A stretch of 64,000 nt of DNA from Apium graveolens (taxonomy: Eukaryota; Streptophyta; Magnoliopsida; Apiales; Apiaceae): NCBI RefSeq assembly GCF_009905375.1, contig NC_133647.1, positions 52,634,506 to 52,698,505 on the forward strand, given 5' to 3'. Below the pieces are notes generated by a model, which made no database searches, was not told where the DNA came from, and saw nothing but the letters and a program-made list of their open reading frames with translations. Below are positions 26,677 through 39,643 of the stretch, one piece after another; the stretch's first letter is position 1, and every line of letters begins with the position of its first letter. The position numbers and the translations under genes are program-made.

Positions 26677-29600
26677 ATGACTACACAAAAAGTTGGAACC
26701 GTTAAAATTCCACTTTTCGATAAAGAAAATTATGTGATGTGGAAGAAGAAGATGCTACTGTTTTTACAGGTTGCTAATCCCAAATATTTGCAAGTGTTGA
26801 AGAAGGGTCCAAAAATTCCTATGGTTATTGAACCAGAGGTAATGGAGAATGATGTGGTGATCACCAAAGCGAGAACTTATGTGAAGGATCCTGAGGACTT
26901 CTCTCCTGCTGAAATAGAAGAAGCTTCCCTGGATGCTAGCCTTCAATTAATCTTAGTAGATTCCCTTAATCCCCTAATGAACAGACATGTGATGAATTGT
27001 AAAGATTCTAAACATATCTGGGAAACTATTGAGATTATTAATGAAGGCACAGAGGAAGTTAGGGAGAACAAACTAGAAATCCTAACCTCTGAGTATGAAT
27101 ACTTTAAATCCAATCCAGGAGAAGGAATCACTGAAGTGTTTGAGAGGTACAATGCATTGATCAACAACCTGAACATTAATGGTAAATACTATTCCATCAG
27201 GGAGGTCAATAAAAAGTTCCTTTTAACACTGCCAACTCATCTCGAACATAGAATCACTGCCATAAGAGAAGCAAGAGATCTGAGTGAGATTTCTTTGGAA
27301 AGGCTCTATGGTGTGTTAAAGACTTATGAGTTGGAGCAGATTCAGCAGAAGGAAGTTTACGGGAAAGGAAGAGTGGTCAGCATGTCTACTGCTCTGGTAG
27401 CTGATGAACAACAACAACAACAACCACTATATCAACAACAATCTCAACAGTCAGATAGAATGGTACAGTCTTCCAAGGTTGAAGATAATGTGATAGTAGT
27501 AGAATTTGATTCACCTACTACAAATCAATCAGGAGATGATTATTATTCCTTGGAAGAACTGGAGCAATTGGAGGATGAGTCAATGGCCCTGATTGTCAAG
27601 AGATTCTCAAATGTCAGATTCAAAAGGAATCCCAAGTTCAAGTACAAGTCCAACTACAACAGATTCCAGAAAGGTGGATCTTCATCCTCTAACACCAGCA
27701 GTGGTGGGTATAAAACAGGGATGGTTGATCGAAGCACCATTCGATGCTTCAACTGTAATGAGTTGGGACACTTTGCCACAGAATGCAGGAAGCCAAAACA
27801 AGCAAGGAAGAACTCTTACGATTCTAATCAGAAGAGTAAATCTGAAAGGGCGTACCTGGCAAAGGGAAGAAGCTGGGATGATACTGACAGTGAAGATGAA
27901 GAAGTTGGGAATCTTGCTCTCATGGCTAGTGATGCAAGCACCTCATCGTCAAGAAAAGAGGGCATTAAACAGGTACAACCGGTAGTGTGGATTCTTGACA
28001 GTGGATCGTCAAGACATATGACCGGAGATAGAGCCCTGCTATCAAATGTGGTTGAGAAAGCTGGCCCAGTGGTTACCTTTGGAGATAACAGCAAAGGTTT
28101 AACTGAGGGATATGGCTGTTTGCAAGCTGGAAATGTTATCATTGAAAATGTATATCTTGTGCAAGGACTTGAACACAATCTGCTTAGCATTAGTCAGTTC
28201 TGTGACAACGGCTACAATGTTTTATTCGACAAGCTGAAGTGTCAGATTCTGCACAAGAAAAGTGAAAAACCCTCCTTAATGGGAATACGGAAAGGAAATC
28301 TGTTCGTAGCTGACATGAACTCTGGAAGCAATCTTGAAGTCAATTGTTTCTATGCAAAAGCATCGTCAAATGAGAGTTGGCTATGGCACAAGAGACTTTC
28401 CCATCTCAATTTCAAGACAATGAATTCTCTTGTCAAAAGAGAATTGGTAAGAGGTCTGCCTCAGCTGGAATTCTCTCCAGAAGGACTATGTGAGGCTTGC
28501 CAGAAAGGAAAGTCAAAGAAAGCAAGTCACAAAGGCACTGACACATCTTCCATAACTGGTGTTCTGCAATTATTGCACATGGATTTATTTGGTCCAGTTA
28601 ATATCCTTTCTATGTCAAAGAAGTGTTACTGTCTTGTGATAGTTGATGACTATTCCAAGTATACGTGGGTTTTATTTCTTCACTCTAAGGATGAAACACC
28701 ACAAGTTGTGATTGATCATATCAAGATGATTGAGTTAGATTCTAACGTCCCTGTTAGAGCAATAAGGTCAGATAATGGAACAGAATTCAAGAATGCACTT
28801 CTAAATGGATTCTGTACAGACAAAGGGATTACCAGACAATTTTCAGCTCCTAGAACCCCTCAGCAAAATGGAGTGGTAGAAAGGAAGAATCGTACATTGA
28901 TTGAAGCTGCAAGAACGATGTTAAATGAATCAGGTCTTCCAATGTACTTTTGGGCTGAAGCTGTCAATACTGCATGTTATACTCAGAATCGAACTCTAAT
29001 CAACAAAGACTTCATGAAAACTCCTTATGAGATTTTGAATGAACAGAAACCTTCTATCAAATACTTTCATGTATTTGGTGCCAGATGCTTCGTGCTCAAA
29101 GATGGAGATGATCGTCGTGGTAAGTTCGAGGCAAAGGCATATGAGGGTATTTTTGTTGGATATGGAAGAAGATCATATAGAGTGTATATCATTGATCAAC
29201 ACAAAGTAACTGAAAGTGTCAATGTTACATTTGATGACACTAAACTCCCTAGTATCCAAACTGAAGATCCTTCTGAGAAACTGAAGTTTGATGATACGTC
29301 AGATTCAGAGTCAGAACATGGTCAAGAACCTGAGGTTGTTGCTGTTGAAGAACTTGTTAATCCTGATAATACTCAAGGTAATAGTGATGGAAACTCTGGA
29401 AACAATGGAGATACCACTGCTACTGACGGAGAATCTTCAAGTCAACATGGCAACAACTCAGGGGGAGATGCTGAAGGATCATCTAGTAGGACACAACATC
29501 ACAATGAATTTCAAGGCGAATCATCAAGATCAAATCTTCCAAGACAGACAGTCTGGAATAAAGCTCACCATTTTGAGTTGATTATTGGTGATCCAGATGT

Positions 29601-31196
29601 TGGAGTCAGAACTAGACGTGCTACTCAAAATGAGTGTCTGTTCTCAGGATTTCTTTCTGAGATGGAACCTAAGAAAATTGAAGAAGCACTAACTGATCCA
29701 GATTGGGTGATTGCTATGCAAGATGAACTCAATTAGTTTGAAAGTCAACAAGTCTGGAAACTGGTACCTAGGCATGTACACAAGAAAGCTGTTGGTACAA
29801 GGTGGGTATTCAGGAATAAACTAGATGAAGATGGTGTGGTTACAAGAAACAAGGCAAGACTGGTAGCTAAAGGGTATTCTCAAGCTGAAGGTATTGATTA
29901 TGATGAAACCTATGCTCCAGTGGCTAGACTTGAGGCCATCAGGATATTTCTGGCATTCGCAGCATTTTCAAACTTTAAAGTTTATCAAATGGATGTCAAG
30001 AGCGCCTTTCTGAATGGAAAGCTGGATGAAGAGGTATATGTAGAGCAACCTCCTGGTTTTGAAGATCCAGATCATATGGATTTTGTCTTCTTTCTTTTCA
30101 AGGCTATCTATGGGCTAAAACAGTCACCAAGAAAATGGTATGACACTCTCTCTGAATTTCTTATTGAAAATAGCTTTATTAGAGGTGTCATAGACAAAAC
30201 TCTCTTTTCAAAAAACATAAGAATGATACTATATTAGTCCAAGTCTATGTGGATGATATAATATTTGGGTCTACTAATGATAATCTCTGTAAGAGATTTG
30301 CTAAGTTAATGCACAGCAAGTTTGAAATGAGCATGATGGGAGAGCTGAAGTTCTTTCTTGGATTACAAGTAAATCAAAGGTTAGATGGAACATTTATTTG
30401 TCAATCCAAGTATCTCAAGGAACTCCTCAAAAAATACAATCTAGAGGATTCTGCATCAGCAAGGACTCCATCAACTACAGCTGTCAAGCTTGGACCATGT
30501 GAAAACTCCATTAAGGTAGATGTCACAAGCTACAGAGGTATGATTGGCTCGTTACTCTATCTTACTGCAAGTAGACCAGATATTATGTATGCTACATGCC
30601 TATGTGCAAGGTTCCAAGCGGATCCTAGAGATATTCATCTCGTTGCTGTTAAACGAATCTTAAGATATCTTAAGGGAACACCAAATCTAGGTATTTGGTA
30701 CCCTAAAGAATCTGGTTTTAACCTTGTCGGATATACAGATTCAGATTATGCAGGAAGTGTTGTTGATAGGAAAAGCACCTCAGGAAGTTGTCAATTCTTA
30801 GGAAGCAGGCTAGTCTCATGGTACAGCAAGAAACAGCAAACAGTTTCTAACTCAACGGCCGAGGCTGAATATATTGCTGCTGGAAGCTGCTGTGCTCAGA
30901 TCTTGTGGATTAGGAACCAACTACGAGACTATGGCTCTGTATTGAACAAGATTCCTATTTTATGTGACAATACAAGTGCAATAGCCATCACCAACAACCC
31001 TGTGCAGCACTCGAGGACAAAGCACATTGACATCAGGTATCATTTTATTAGAGAGCACGTCATGAATGGTACTGTTGAACTATTTTTTGTTCCAACAGAA
31101 GAACAAATAGCAGATATTTTCACTAAACCACTTGACGAATCCACATTTACCAGATTAGTTGGTAAATTGGGCATGTTAAATAGTTTTTGTGATTAA
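26677..31196 (+). pseudogene. Element B gag-pol polyprotein, two lesions
   Basis: I choose the second ATG, at 26677 (MTTQKVGTVKIPLFD), because the SIRE-like gag family starts there; the ORF itself opens at 26632. Order of parts: gag with a polyQ patch (about 27410) and one zinc knuckle (CFNCNELGHFATEC, 27748); protease WILDSGSSRHMTG (about 27990); integrase with H..RLSHLNF and C..C, then catalytic Asp (HMDLFGP, 28577), Asp (SDNGTEF, 28769) and Glu (VVERKNRTL, 28873); reverse transcriptase with [10 protein letters not shown] (29990) and YVDDI (30245); RNase H ending near 31190. A TAG at 29734-29736 stands where relatives have glutamine. A one-base loss in an A run near 30211-30217 shifts the frame just before YVDDI. 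Expected full length is about 1500 residues. Confidence 0.95.
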
Positions 31197-31582
31197 TTTA
31201 ATTAATATCTGGAATCTGTTCTTGAATGAATTTACAAATGAATTTTTCATGAATGAAAAATTCATTTGCAAATTTATTTTATCATTTTATCATATTTCTT
31301 GCTTATTTCTATGTAATATACATTATCTTATCTATGTTATTTACTCTACTTGTTAATTTAAAAATATCTCAGAATATTTTATTTCCTCTAAAAATATTTT
31401 TCTATGAATTTTATTTGCTAAAATTCAACAGAAATCTATTTTTGGAATAAAAATAATTAATTCTGAAATATTGTCTTTATTTTCTGTAAAAATTTTAAGT
31501 ATTTATTTCAGTTTTACTATTTTGTAATAAAGTTTCAGTACATTAATAGTTGTCTGTACATATTCATTTTGTTTTTCTACTG

Positions 31583-31995
31583 CAAAGACAATCGGCAAGA
31601 CAATTAAAATTGTCTTGCTGAAAATCATTTCAGTAAACATGAAAATATAAATCTGTTATGCTTATTTTATCTTATTCTAGAAAGACAATCGGCAAGACAA
31701 TTGAAATTGTCTTGCTGAAAGTCATTTTAGTAAATAATGACTGCTTATTTTAAAATCAGATTAATTTTATAACTGGAAAGACAATCGGTATGACTATTGA
31801 TTGTCATGCCAGTAATAAAATTAATATCAGAATTATATTGTTTTATTTTGTACTGGTATGACAATCGGTATGACTATCAGATTGTCATACCAGGTACAAT
31901 GTTAATACTCATTCAGTTGTTTATTTTTATTTGTTTCTTTTCCTTCTTTTGCCTGGTATGACAATCGGTATGACAATCCCGGATTGTCATACCAA
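31583..31995 (+). repeat. Array of five hairpin units upstream of ORF3 in element B
   Basis: Five units start with (A/T)GACAATCGG and contain inverted arms. Examples are CAAGACAATT with AATTGTCTTG (31596-31605/31608-31617; a second near 31693-31714) and GGTATGACAAT with ATTGTCATACC (units near 31777, 31850 and 31951). Spacing is about 75-100 bases. The same module occurs in the LTRs of B and C. Confidence 0.8.
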
Positions 31996-32481
31996 CTGTT
32001 ATATAAGGCTTTTGCTGTGTTATGTTAAATCATTTTCATCATATCAGTTCATTTTCAAGAACTTTGAACAGTTTTTCACTCTCTTTTTTTTTTCTCTCTT
32101 CTCTCTCCTCGAACAAGAACCAAACCAAAAACCTGCTATTTCCTTGCTCGAGTTTTTACTCAGCACACTAAATCATCACTTTATGATATATACATACAAG
32201 TATATACATAAAGAGGTGCTGCTGAAATTTTCTTAAAAACAAATTAAAATCAGTTTGCCCCTTCAAATTCCATTTTAATTTTAATTTCTTATTTGTGTCT
32301 TTTGGTGTGTCAAAACTGTGTTAGTGATTTAAGAATTTTAACGAGATACATTTCTGTCTAAATTTTTCGATTATAATTAATTTAATTCGAATTATTAAAT
32401 TAATTTAATTAATTCGAATTTTCTTAATATTATTCTTAAAATTCTGAAAAGCTTGTGTCTTATTATTATTTTATAAAAAAA

Positions 32482-35400
32482 ATGGCTCTCAATTTCCAAA
32501 TTGTCGCACATAATCAAGTTGGTTATTTCAATCCGGAAAAATGTGATGTTGAAAAATTTAAGCCTTGGATTAGATTTTTAAATGATCATTCGATTGTTAG
32601 CTCTGCTATTAAATCAAATGTAATTTTAAACGTCGATCTACTTAGACTGATTTGCACAACTTCTACTGTGGCCGATGATTCAAAATCTTTTTCATTCACC
32701 GTCGCAAACACACAGTATGTAGTTGATGAAACAGTCGTTAATCGTGCGTTAAATTTTCCACTAGACAATTTCTGTAATTTACCCTCTGAAAATGATATCA
32801 CAAATTTTTTTCAATGCTATTCACTATCAGGGGGTGATCAATTTAACCAAACTTTCTAAATCAAATTTGGTGTCTGAATGGGATATATTCTTCGATACAC
32901 TTTCCAAAGTGTTTGCCAACTGCACAAAATCTAATTTTCATAACATTACTTCCACCCTGCAGTATATTGGTCTTGCGGTTGTTTTCAATCAAAGGATCAA
33001 TTTTGGCAAACTACTTTTTCCCATTCTCTTGAGACGTCTAACTTCTGCTTTACGTGATCATTCTACAAATCGTAGGGTATCATGTTACTATGCTCGTTTT
33101 CTTATGCTCATAGCAGATCATCTACTCACCCCTGAACACAAAGCACTTTTTGCTAACTCTGCTGTAACCGAACCCCCACCAGTTAGCAAAAAGATTTACA
33201 CTCGCCAAGACACAACCTTCAAATTTATGCAAGTACCAGTACTTGTATCTGCTTTCATGGCCAATTATATTCCCTTGCCTATTTTTAATCTTCCCGGCCA
33301 TGAACAGCAACCTCAACCTCCAGTGGTTCAAGCCACCCAGGCTCTTCCATTACAGGTAGTAACTCCTCACTCTCACTCTCACTCTCTTCCTACTTCTGTT
33401 AACAGACCCTCAGTGGTTGATAGGGCTGACCATGAAGTTGTAGAACCACAGCTTCAATCCCAGGTCATAGAGCCAAACACAGAGTCTCATTCTATCTCAC
33501 CCTCTCCCCCACTGTCTAAAATGTTACCCAGAAGATTACTAGGAAGTAGTACAATGTCAAATATGAGTGAACCCTCAGCTCTGCCTCCTCCTAAGAAAAG
33601 AAAAACCTATTCTGAGGCATCTGAAAGCCCATCCTTGTCCTCCCAACAGGACATGGACTTTGAAATGGCCAATGAACAGTTACTAGAGGCATTCTCTCAA
33701 CAGGATGCATCTATTGAAATTCGCCATCGGGCCATGGCATCTTGTACTGAGTCAAGCACAATTCCATTACTCACAATGGAACCATACACTTCCCCAGATA
33801 ATACTCAGGACACCCAGCGAGGAGTGCACGTCGAGTCGGTTACAGTGCCTGCCATAGTTACGGCAGAAGAGCAGTCACATGCTTCAGAGGGAAAATCTGA
33901 CTCTCCGCCATCTTTAATAGAGTCATTTTCTCCCCTCCCAGATTCAACAACTCTGGCTCCCTTATGGGATTCTCCACTCACAGATTTATCTGGAGAAAGT
34001 GGAGGGCAACTCGGTCAATCTATCCCTGAAGCAATTCAGACATCTATTCCAAAAGATTTGATAGCATTGACTGAGGATCGGGACTCGCGAATTCCCATTG
34101 CACCACCACTGACCTCTCTTGAAGAGGATTGGGTGATTTTTAATGCAGGTACAAAAGAACAGCAATTGGAAGACTCCTCACGAGCAATCATATTGAGAGA
34201 AACACATGCACGTGAGATGAGTGAACCAAACACGAGTGAACTTCAGGTGAGAGCACACACAGACACTGATACTGTCAACCTGTTAGCTCAGATTGCTGCC
34301 CTGAAAGAAGAACTTGCTAAAAGTCAAGCTGAAGCTCAAGCATTCAAAGCACAAGTGGTTGAACGGTCTTCTTCTTCCACCTCTGTCGACAATCAGCTTG
34401 CAATCATAAGGAATGACATCTCAGATTTAAAGACTGCTGTAATACCAAAGCTCAATTCTATTCAGGACACTCCAAATTTATCAGCTGATGACATATCCAA
34501 CTTCTGCTCCCTACATACAAGAATGACTTCTCTTGAAGACCTCGTTGAGATGAATCATTCACAGGACAACTCAAGATTTGTAAAGATAGAGACGGGCATG
34601 GAACATCTAAATGAAGGCATGAAGCACTTATATTACATGATCAAGAATTCTCATTGCCCTAATGAAGAACAAAGAGCTTATTTTGAAGGACCGTCTGGTG
34701 GAGGATCAGGCTCTGGAAGTGGTGGAGGTTTCAAAGGAAAGTCAGTAGAGGATCCCTCAACTAAGGGGGAGAAGAAAGGGAGTAGTTCCAAAGGGAAAGA
34801 AAAAGATACTTCTGCTGGAAATAAAGGAAAGGCTGATGATGCCTACTACAGTGGAGAACAGGATGACTTCGATATTTTTGACATTCCCACTGAACCAGTT
34901 CAGGAAGATAAAGATGGGTTATTTGAAGCTGAAGAAGAAAGTGATTTTGAAGATTGGGAAGAAGAAGATACAGTGGATCCTAGGTTTGAGAAAGAATTTC
35001 AGAAAGAGCAGTCAGAGATGCAAAGAAAAGAAGCTGAACTCAAGAAGGTCTCACAGATCATTGATAGGAGAAAAGACATACAAAGAACAGAAACTCTTCA
35101 AAAGCAACGTCTTCATGACATTAAAGCTCAAGAAAGGAGAAGAGATGTCAGACTGAAGATTGGTGGAAAGTGGGATGAAGCTAGGAGAGTACTCGATATG
35201 CCTCAGCTATGCACTAACAATGATAGGCAGTTCTTACATCTTCTTGACAAGCTGGAAATCTCAAATCCTAACAATGACATGTACATGAATGCTATCAAGA
35301 CTGAAGTCTCAAGGATCACAGCTGCTTTTGATAGATCCCTAAATAAGATGAGCATTTTTGTATATTGTCAGAGTGAAGGATCATTCAAGGTGTCACTTCA

Positions 35401-35872
35401 TCTATTTGAGAATCGTTCGTTGTCAGAGATTTGGGTTCTTTTAAACAAAGTGAAAAGAAGCTCAGAGTTGAATGAAGTTCTTCGGGAAAGGCTTAAAGAG
35501 TTTGCCAGCAGGGCTAGTCCTCAAGTGGTCAACAATCCTCATCAAGTGAGATTCTTTAAGTCTGATTGTCTTCAAATCTGTCAGCTCGATGTACAATCTC
35601 TTAAAGACTACTCAGCTAAGCATCTGGTCTGGATGGAACATCATTTGAGAACTGCTGGATATTCATCCATGTTGAAGACTCAAGCTGCTGACTTGATTCA
35701 AGCTTATTGTGAGAAGAATGTTAAAAGGTACAATCAACTCAAGAATAAGTTGAAGACAGTTGGAGTTCAACCAGTCAGACCTGCAAGCTTCACTTCAGAA
35801 AAGGATCGTGTTTTTGACAAGGAATTGCTTCAAGATTTAGAAGAAGGTGAAGTCAGAAGAGAAGACAACTAA
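32482..35872 (+). pseudogene. Third ORF of SIRE-like element B (envelope-like class), frameshifted
   Basis: An extra ORF between pol and the 3' LTR is a hallmark of SIRE/Maximus copia elements; its function is unproven. It starts MALNFQIVAHNQVGYF at 32482; the upstream in-frame ATG at 32455 is less likely. An extra T in a T run (32805-32811) moves the frame, after which it stays open to 35872, about 1130 codons in all. The N-terminal 250 residues are folded-looking. Next comes a long Ser/Pro/Gln-rich stretch (33300-34260), then a heptad-like segment ALKEELAKSQAEAQAFKAQV (about 34300), a Gly/Ser/Lys patch (34690-34840), an acidic region, a charged coiled-coil candidate (34980-35160) and a C-terminal domain rich in Lys/Leu. 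I see no clear signal peptide or transmembrane segment, so an envelope role is doubtful. Confidence 0.8.
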
Positions 35873-36134
35873 AGTCAATTAGCTCAAAACTCAATGTAAT
35901 ATGATTAGAGCGTTATGAATCAAGATAGTCTAATGTAGTTATATGTTCAGGCTAGAGGAACATCTATCTTGTATTCACTTGTAAATTTCATTTGGAATCT
36001 GGAAAATGTTAAATATAATCCAGAACTTTTCTGCTATTTACGTTACATTACTGTTTATATCTTTTTCTTATTTGTTAGTTGAGTTATCCTCTAGGTATTT
36101 GTTGTTATTGTCTAACAAGCAAATAGGGGGAGAT
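35873..36134 (+). other. ORF3 to 3' LTR spacer with polypurine tract of element B
   Basis: Short non-coding tail. The polypurine tract TAGGGGGAGAT (36124-36134) lies directly before the LTR start TGAAAGG. Confidence 0.85.
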
Positions 36135-37500
36135 TGAAAGGCATATGTCATAGCCTACTCGTTTATTCGAGTATTTAACTCAACTCAAATAAGATTGTAA
36201 TAAGTAAATAGTGGATCAAGCATCAGAGAGATCTCACAAAGTAACATCTGTCAAAGAATAAAGAAACATTGTTCATCTGCAGACTTGAAGATTCACTGGA
36301 AGAAGTTCAAGAATTTGATCATGCCTCAGTGATATAAATCAAGATCGTGGATTTAATCAAGTGACAGAGATCTCGTCAAGGTATCATTTATTACAAGGAT
36401 TCAATCAGAACAACAAAGTCAAGACATGAAGAAACGTCACGAAAGTTAGTCACTCATGAACCAGACATTACATCGAGTGTCAGCATTGAAGTGGCGGAAT
36501 TGATTCATAAGTCTCAATGACTTTCAGAAGATTGTCAGAAGAATGGATGCTGCTCAGGGTTAGTATTAATTCTCTATTAATTAATTAAGTCATATAATTT
36601 AATTAAGAAAATAAATTATATCTGCAAGGATTAATTTATTGTTTAATTGAATTAAATTGATTAATTAATTTAGAATTAATATTAAGGATTTTCAGAATGT
36701 TAATTGATTAAAATCTGTGATAATTCTAAGTAAGACAACTGATTGTACTAGTATGACAATCGGTATGACAATTGATAGTCATACCGAATGTCATGCTAAT
36801 TCAGTTGATTGTATTGATAGAATTATTATTTAGATTAAAATCAATTATTAATTCAGTAAAAGAATTTCATTTGAACTAATATGACAATCGGTATGACAAT
36901 CAATAGTCATACCGAAAGTCTTGCTAGTTCATTTTAATTGTCTTGCTAGCTCTAATAGATTGTCTCACCGAAAGTCTTTCAAGCTAAAAAGGATTGTCAT
37001 TCCAGTTCTTTTCCTCTCGGTTGGATTGTTAAATAGAAGCAGAAGCAGCAATTCATGATAATCATTCAATCATTCATTCATACAGAACAAGAGAACTCAG
37101 CAGAGAACAAAAGAAAAATATTTCATCATCCATCTGCTTATTCAAGATCAAATATTCTAGTTTGTTAATGTTAAATCCAAACCACTAGAATTACTTATCT
37201 TGTTCTTGTATATCTATCTAGCGGATTAAAATCCCTAGAACTTAATCTCAAATCGCTTTTAGCATTTGATCTTTTAATTACAAAAATAGAAAAAGTTCAT
37301 GTCGAATTTATTCTAAATTTGTAATAATTGATTTGAGATTAATCCCTTGTAACCGATACCGTAGTTGTAACACCTTTCAAGTTTAATAAAAGTTTTATTT
37401 AACTTGAATTTTGTTTCACAATTTTATTCCGCATTTTATTCGACGAAACGGTATTGTTTGCATTCAACCCCCCCTTCTACAAACAAATTGGGACCTAACA
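36135..37500 (+). repeat. 3' LTR of element B
   Basis: 1366 bp, identical to the 5' LTR except at 36862 and 37464. It is followed by the TAACG duplication (37501-37505) and then the leader of A resumes. Confidence 0.97.
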
Positions 37501-38791
37501 TAACGCGTTCCTGTAATGCGTTACAGCCCGACTGTCCACATTAAATTTGATTTTTGGGAGTTTCGTAACTCCGTTTTGGGCATGCAATATATCGTTGGAT
37601 TTTTTTTTCCGAGACGGATCTAATGGAGTGATCAAATTATAGTTTATATAAAAGTTTCGAACTGTTTATATTTCCGAAAGTGTTTTAAAGCTATTTTTGA
37701 CTGTTTTAATTGCTTTTAAATGCTTCATGTGATACATAGAGATGTATAATGCTTAGACCAATATGCTAGATGATGTAACATACCTACCTCGATATTTATT
37801 CATGTTGATATATGTGATATATGCTTAGTTTATCATGCGATGATAGATTTAGGTGAACTTAAATGAACATAAGGCGCCTGTTAGATAATCTAGTATAGTG
37901 AAATTGTTTCATAACCTTAATAATAATATTATGAATACAATCATGAGATTCTTGTGTTTATGAAACACGTAATTGAATATGAATTTTCGATATGAGAGAA
38001 AGGATGATTCTGTCAAGAATAGATTTCTATCTGTAAGAAAGGGTTATTAAGTGACGCCTCTTGACAATGCTCCACCCGATCTGGGAATCATCTGATTATC
38101 GATTATTGATTTGAAATATTTAATTTAAAAGGAATAATCTCTTTATAATATGATTATGATTGTAACGTAATATAATCCCTCTAAAATTAAATAATATCAA
38201 GTAGTAATTGGCCAATGATACAACGGGTTTGTGTCGGTCATAGCCTTCCAACATGATAGAAAGTAGTTCTTATTTTTAAATCATTGTCGGTTAGTGCTAC
38301 AGCCGAGGGCTTTGATTTCGAAATAAGAAATACTTGTCTATTACATAGAGATGTGTACGTTGAATTAGAATCTAAAGGTCGGCACGTGCCACAGCCGTGG
38401 GCCGTTGGAGACTGATTCAAATGTACGGAATGTTGGGTTAGACTTGACTTAGAATATTGAGTTTGTCGTGCCACAGCCGTGACTCAAGTATTCAAGAGGC
38501 TAAAGTTTGATTAGGGAATAACATAAGATGTAATTGACAAGAGTTGTCTGTCTATTGAACATTACATGGTGGTTTGTGCTACAGCCGGGGTTGTGTAATG
38601 GAATGTAGGATCCCTATTCCCACTAGCATTATGAATGCTTAATTTTTCACGTAGGGGGTTGAATAAATTAGATAAACTAGTGGGAGCCACTTATGAATAA
38701 AGACCCTATTCATATAGTGTTTTAAAAATGAAATCGAATATTTGCTAAGTGTTGTTATGTGTTTATCATTTACAGATTTACAATATACATT
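37501..38791 (+). other. Leader of element A, second part
   Basis: Continuation of the untranslated leader. It contains a repeated 12-mer GTGCYACAGCCG at 38294, 38386, 38468 and 38576, each followed by purine/G-rich bases, at intervals of about 80-110 bases. There are no credible ORFs. Confidence 0.7.
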
Positions 38792-39643
38792 ATGTCTTCT
38801 GTACTATCACTCAGGAGCATACTGGATGCTCACAAGTTAACTGGTCCTAATTATGCTGACTGGCTTCGAAACTTGAGAATTGTTCTCAGGATTGAGAAGC
38901 GGGAATACCTGATTGACTCACCTAAGCCTACTGAACCTGCTAGTGATGCACATAATGATGAACATATTGTGTATCGTAAGTGGGTAGATGATGCAAATGT
39001 TGCTCAATGCATCATGCTAGGTTCCATGAACATTGAGCTACAGAAGCAACATGAGCATATGGATGCTCACACTATCCTCATGCATCTACAAGAATTGTAT
39101 GATGTGGCAGGGAGGACAGCTCAATATGAGATATCGAAGGAGCTGTTCGGTTGTAGGATGTCTGAGGGATCATCTGTGAATGACCATGTACTTAAGATAA
39201 TCAATTTGATTGAACGTCTTGGACAACTTGGTTTTGCCATGGATGGGGAGCTGAGCTAAGACTTGGTCTTGCAATCGCTTCCGAGTTCGTTCTCGCAGTT
39301 TGTTGTGAACTTTCACATGAATAAGTTGGATGTCAGCCTGCCTGAACTCCACAACATGTTGAAGACTGCAGAATCGAATTTTCCCCCTAAGAAGAGTTCT
39401 GTTCTTCTAATTGGTGAAGGTTCCAATCCTAAGAAAAGGAAGAGGAACCCTTCCAAGAAGAAGAAAGTAGGTGAGAAAATGCCGGTTCCACCAAAAGCTG
39501 AAGACCCCAAGAGCAAAGTTGTTTGCTTTCACTGTAACAAGGTGGGGCACTGGAAGAGGAACTGCAAGGTATACCTTGCAGAATTGAAGAAGAAGAAGGG
39601 TAGTGAGATTACCGCTTCTGATTCAGGTATGTTCATGATATAA
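38792..39643 (+). pseudogene. Element A gag
   Basis: It starts MSSVLSLRSILDAHKLTGPN at 38792 (an upstream in-frame ATG exists at 38759). It carries the copia UBN2-type gag core (NYADWLRNLRIVLR, IMLGSMN, AQYEISKELFG). A TAA at 39257-39259 interrupts, where related gags have an acyl-amide residue before DLVLQSLP. The frame then continues open: lysine-rich nuclear-signal-like KKRKRNPSKKKK and zinc knuckle CFHCNKVGHWKRNC (about 39525). The lineage within Ty1/copia differs from SIRE. Confidence 0.85.

Larger units (their letters stand above)
25215..37500 (+). mobile_element. SIRE/Maximus-like copia element B, nearly complete and very young
   Basis: A 12.3-kb element: 5' LTR (25215-26580), iMet primer site, gag-pol, hairpin-rich spacer, an extra third ORF, polypurine tract and 3' LTR (36135-37500). 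The TAACG target duplication is at 25210-25214 and 37501-37505. The two LTRs differ at only two of 1366 positions (25942 C / 36862 G; 26544 C / 37464 T). The gag-pol has one stop and one frameshift, and the third ORF one frameshift. Confidence 0.95.

Noticed and set aside
31583..31995. CRISPR-like array
   Set aside because: Units are imperfect, their spacing varies and each is a dyad; the context is the interior of a plant retrotransposon.
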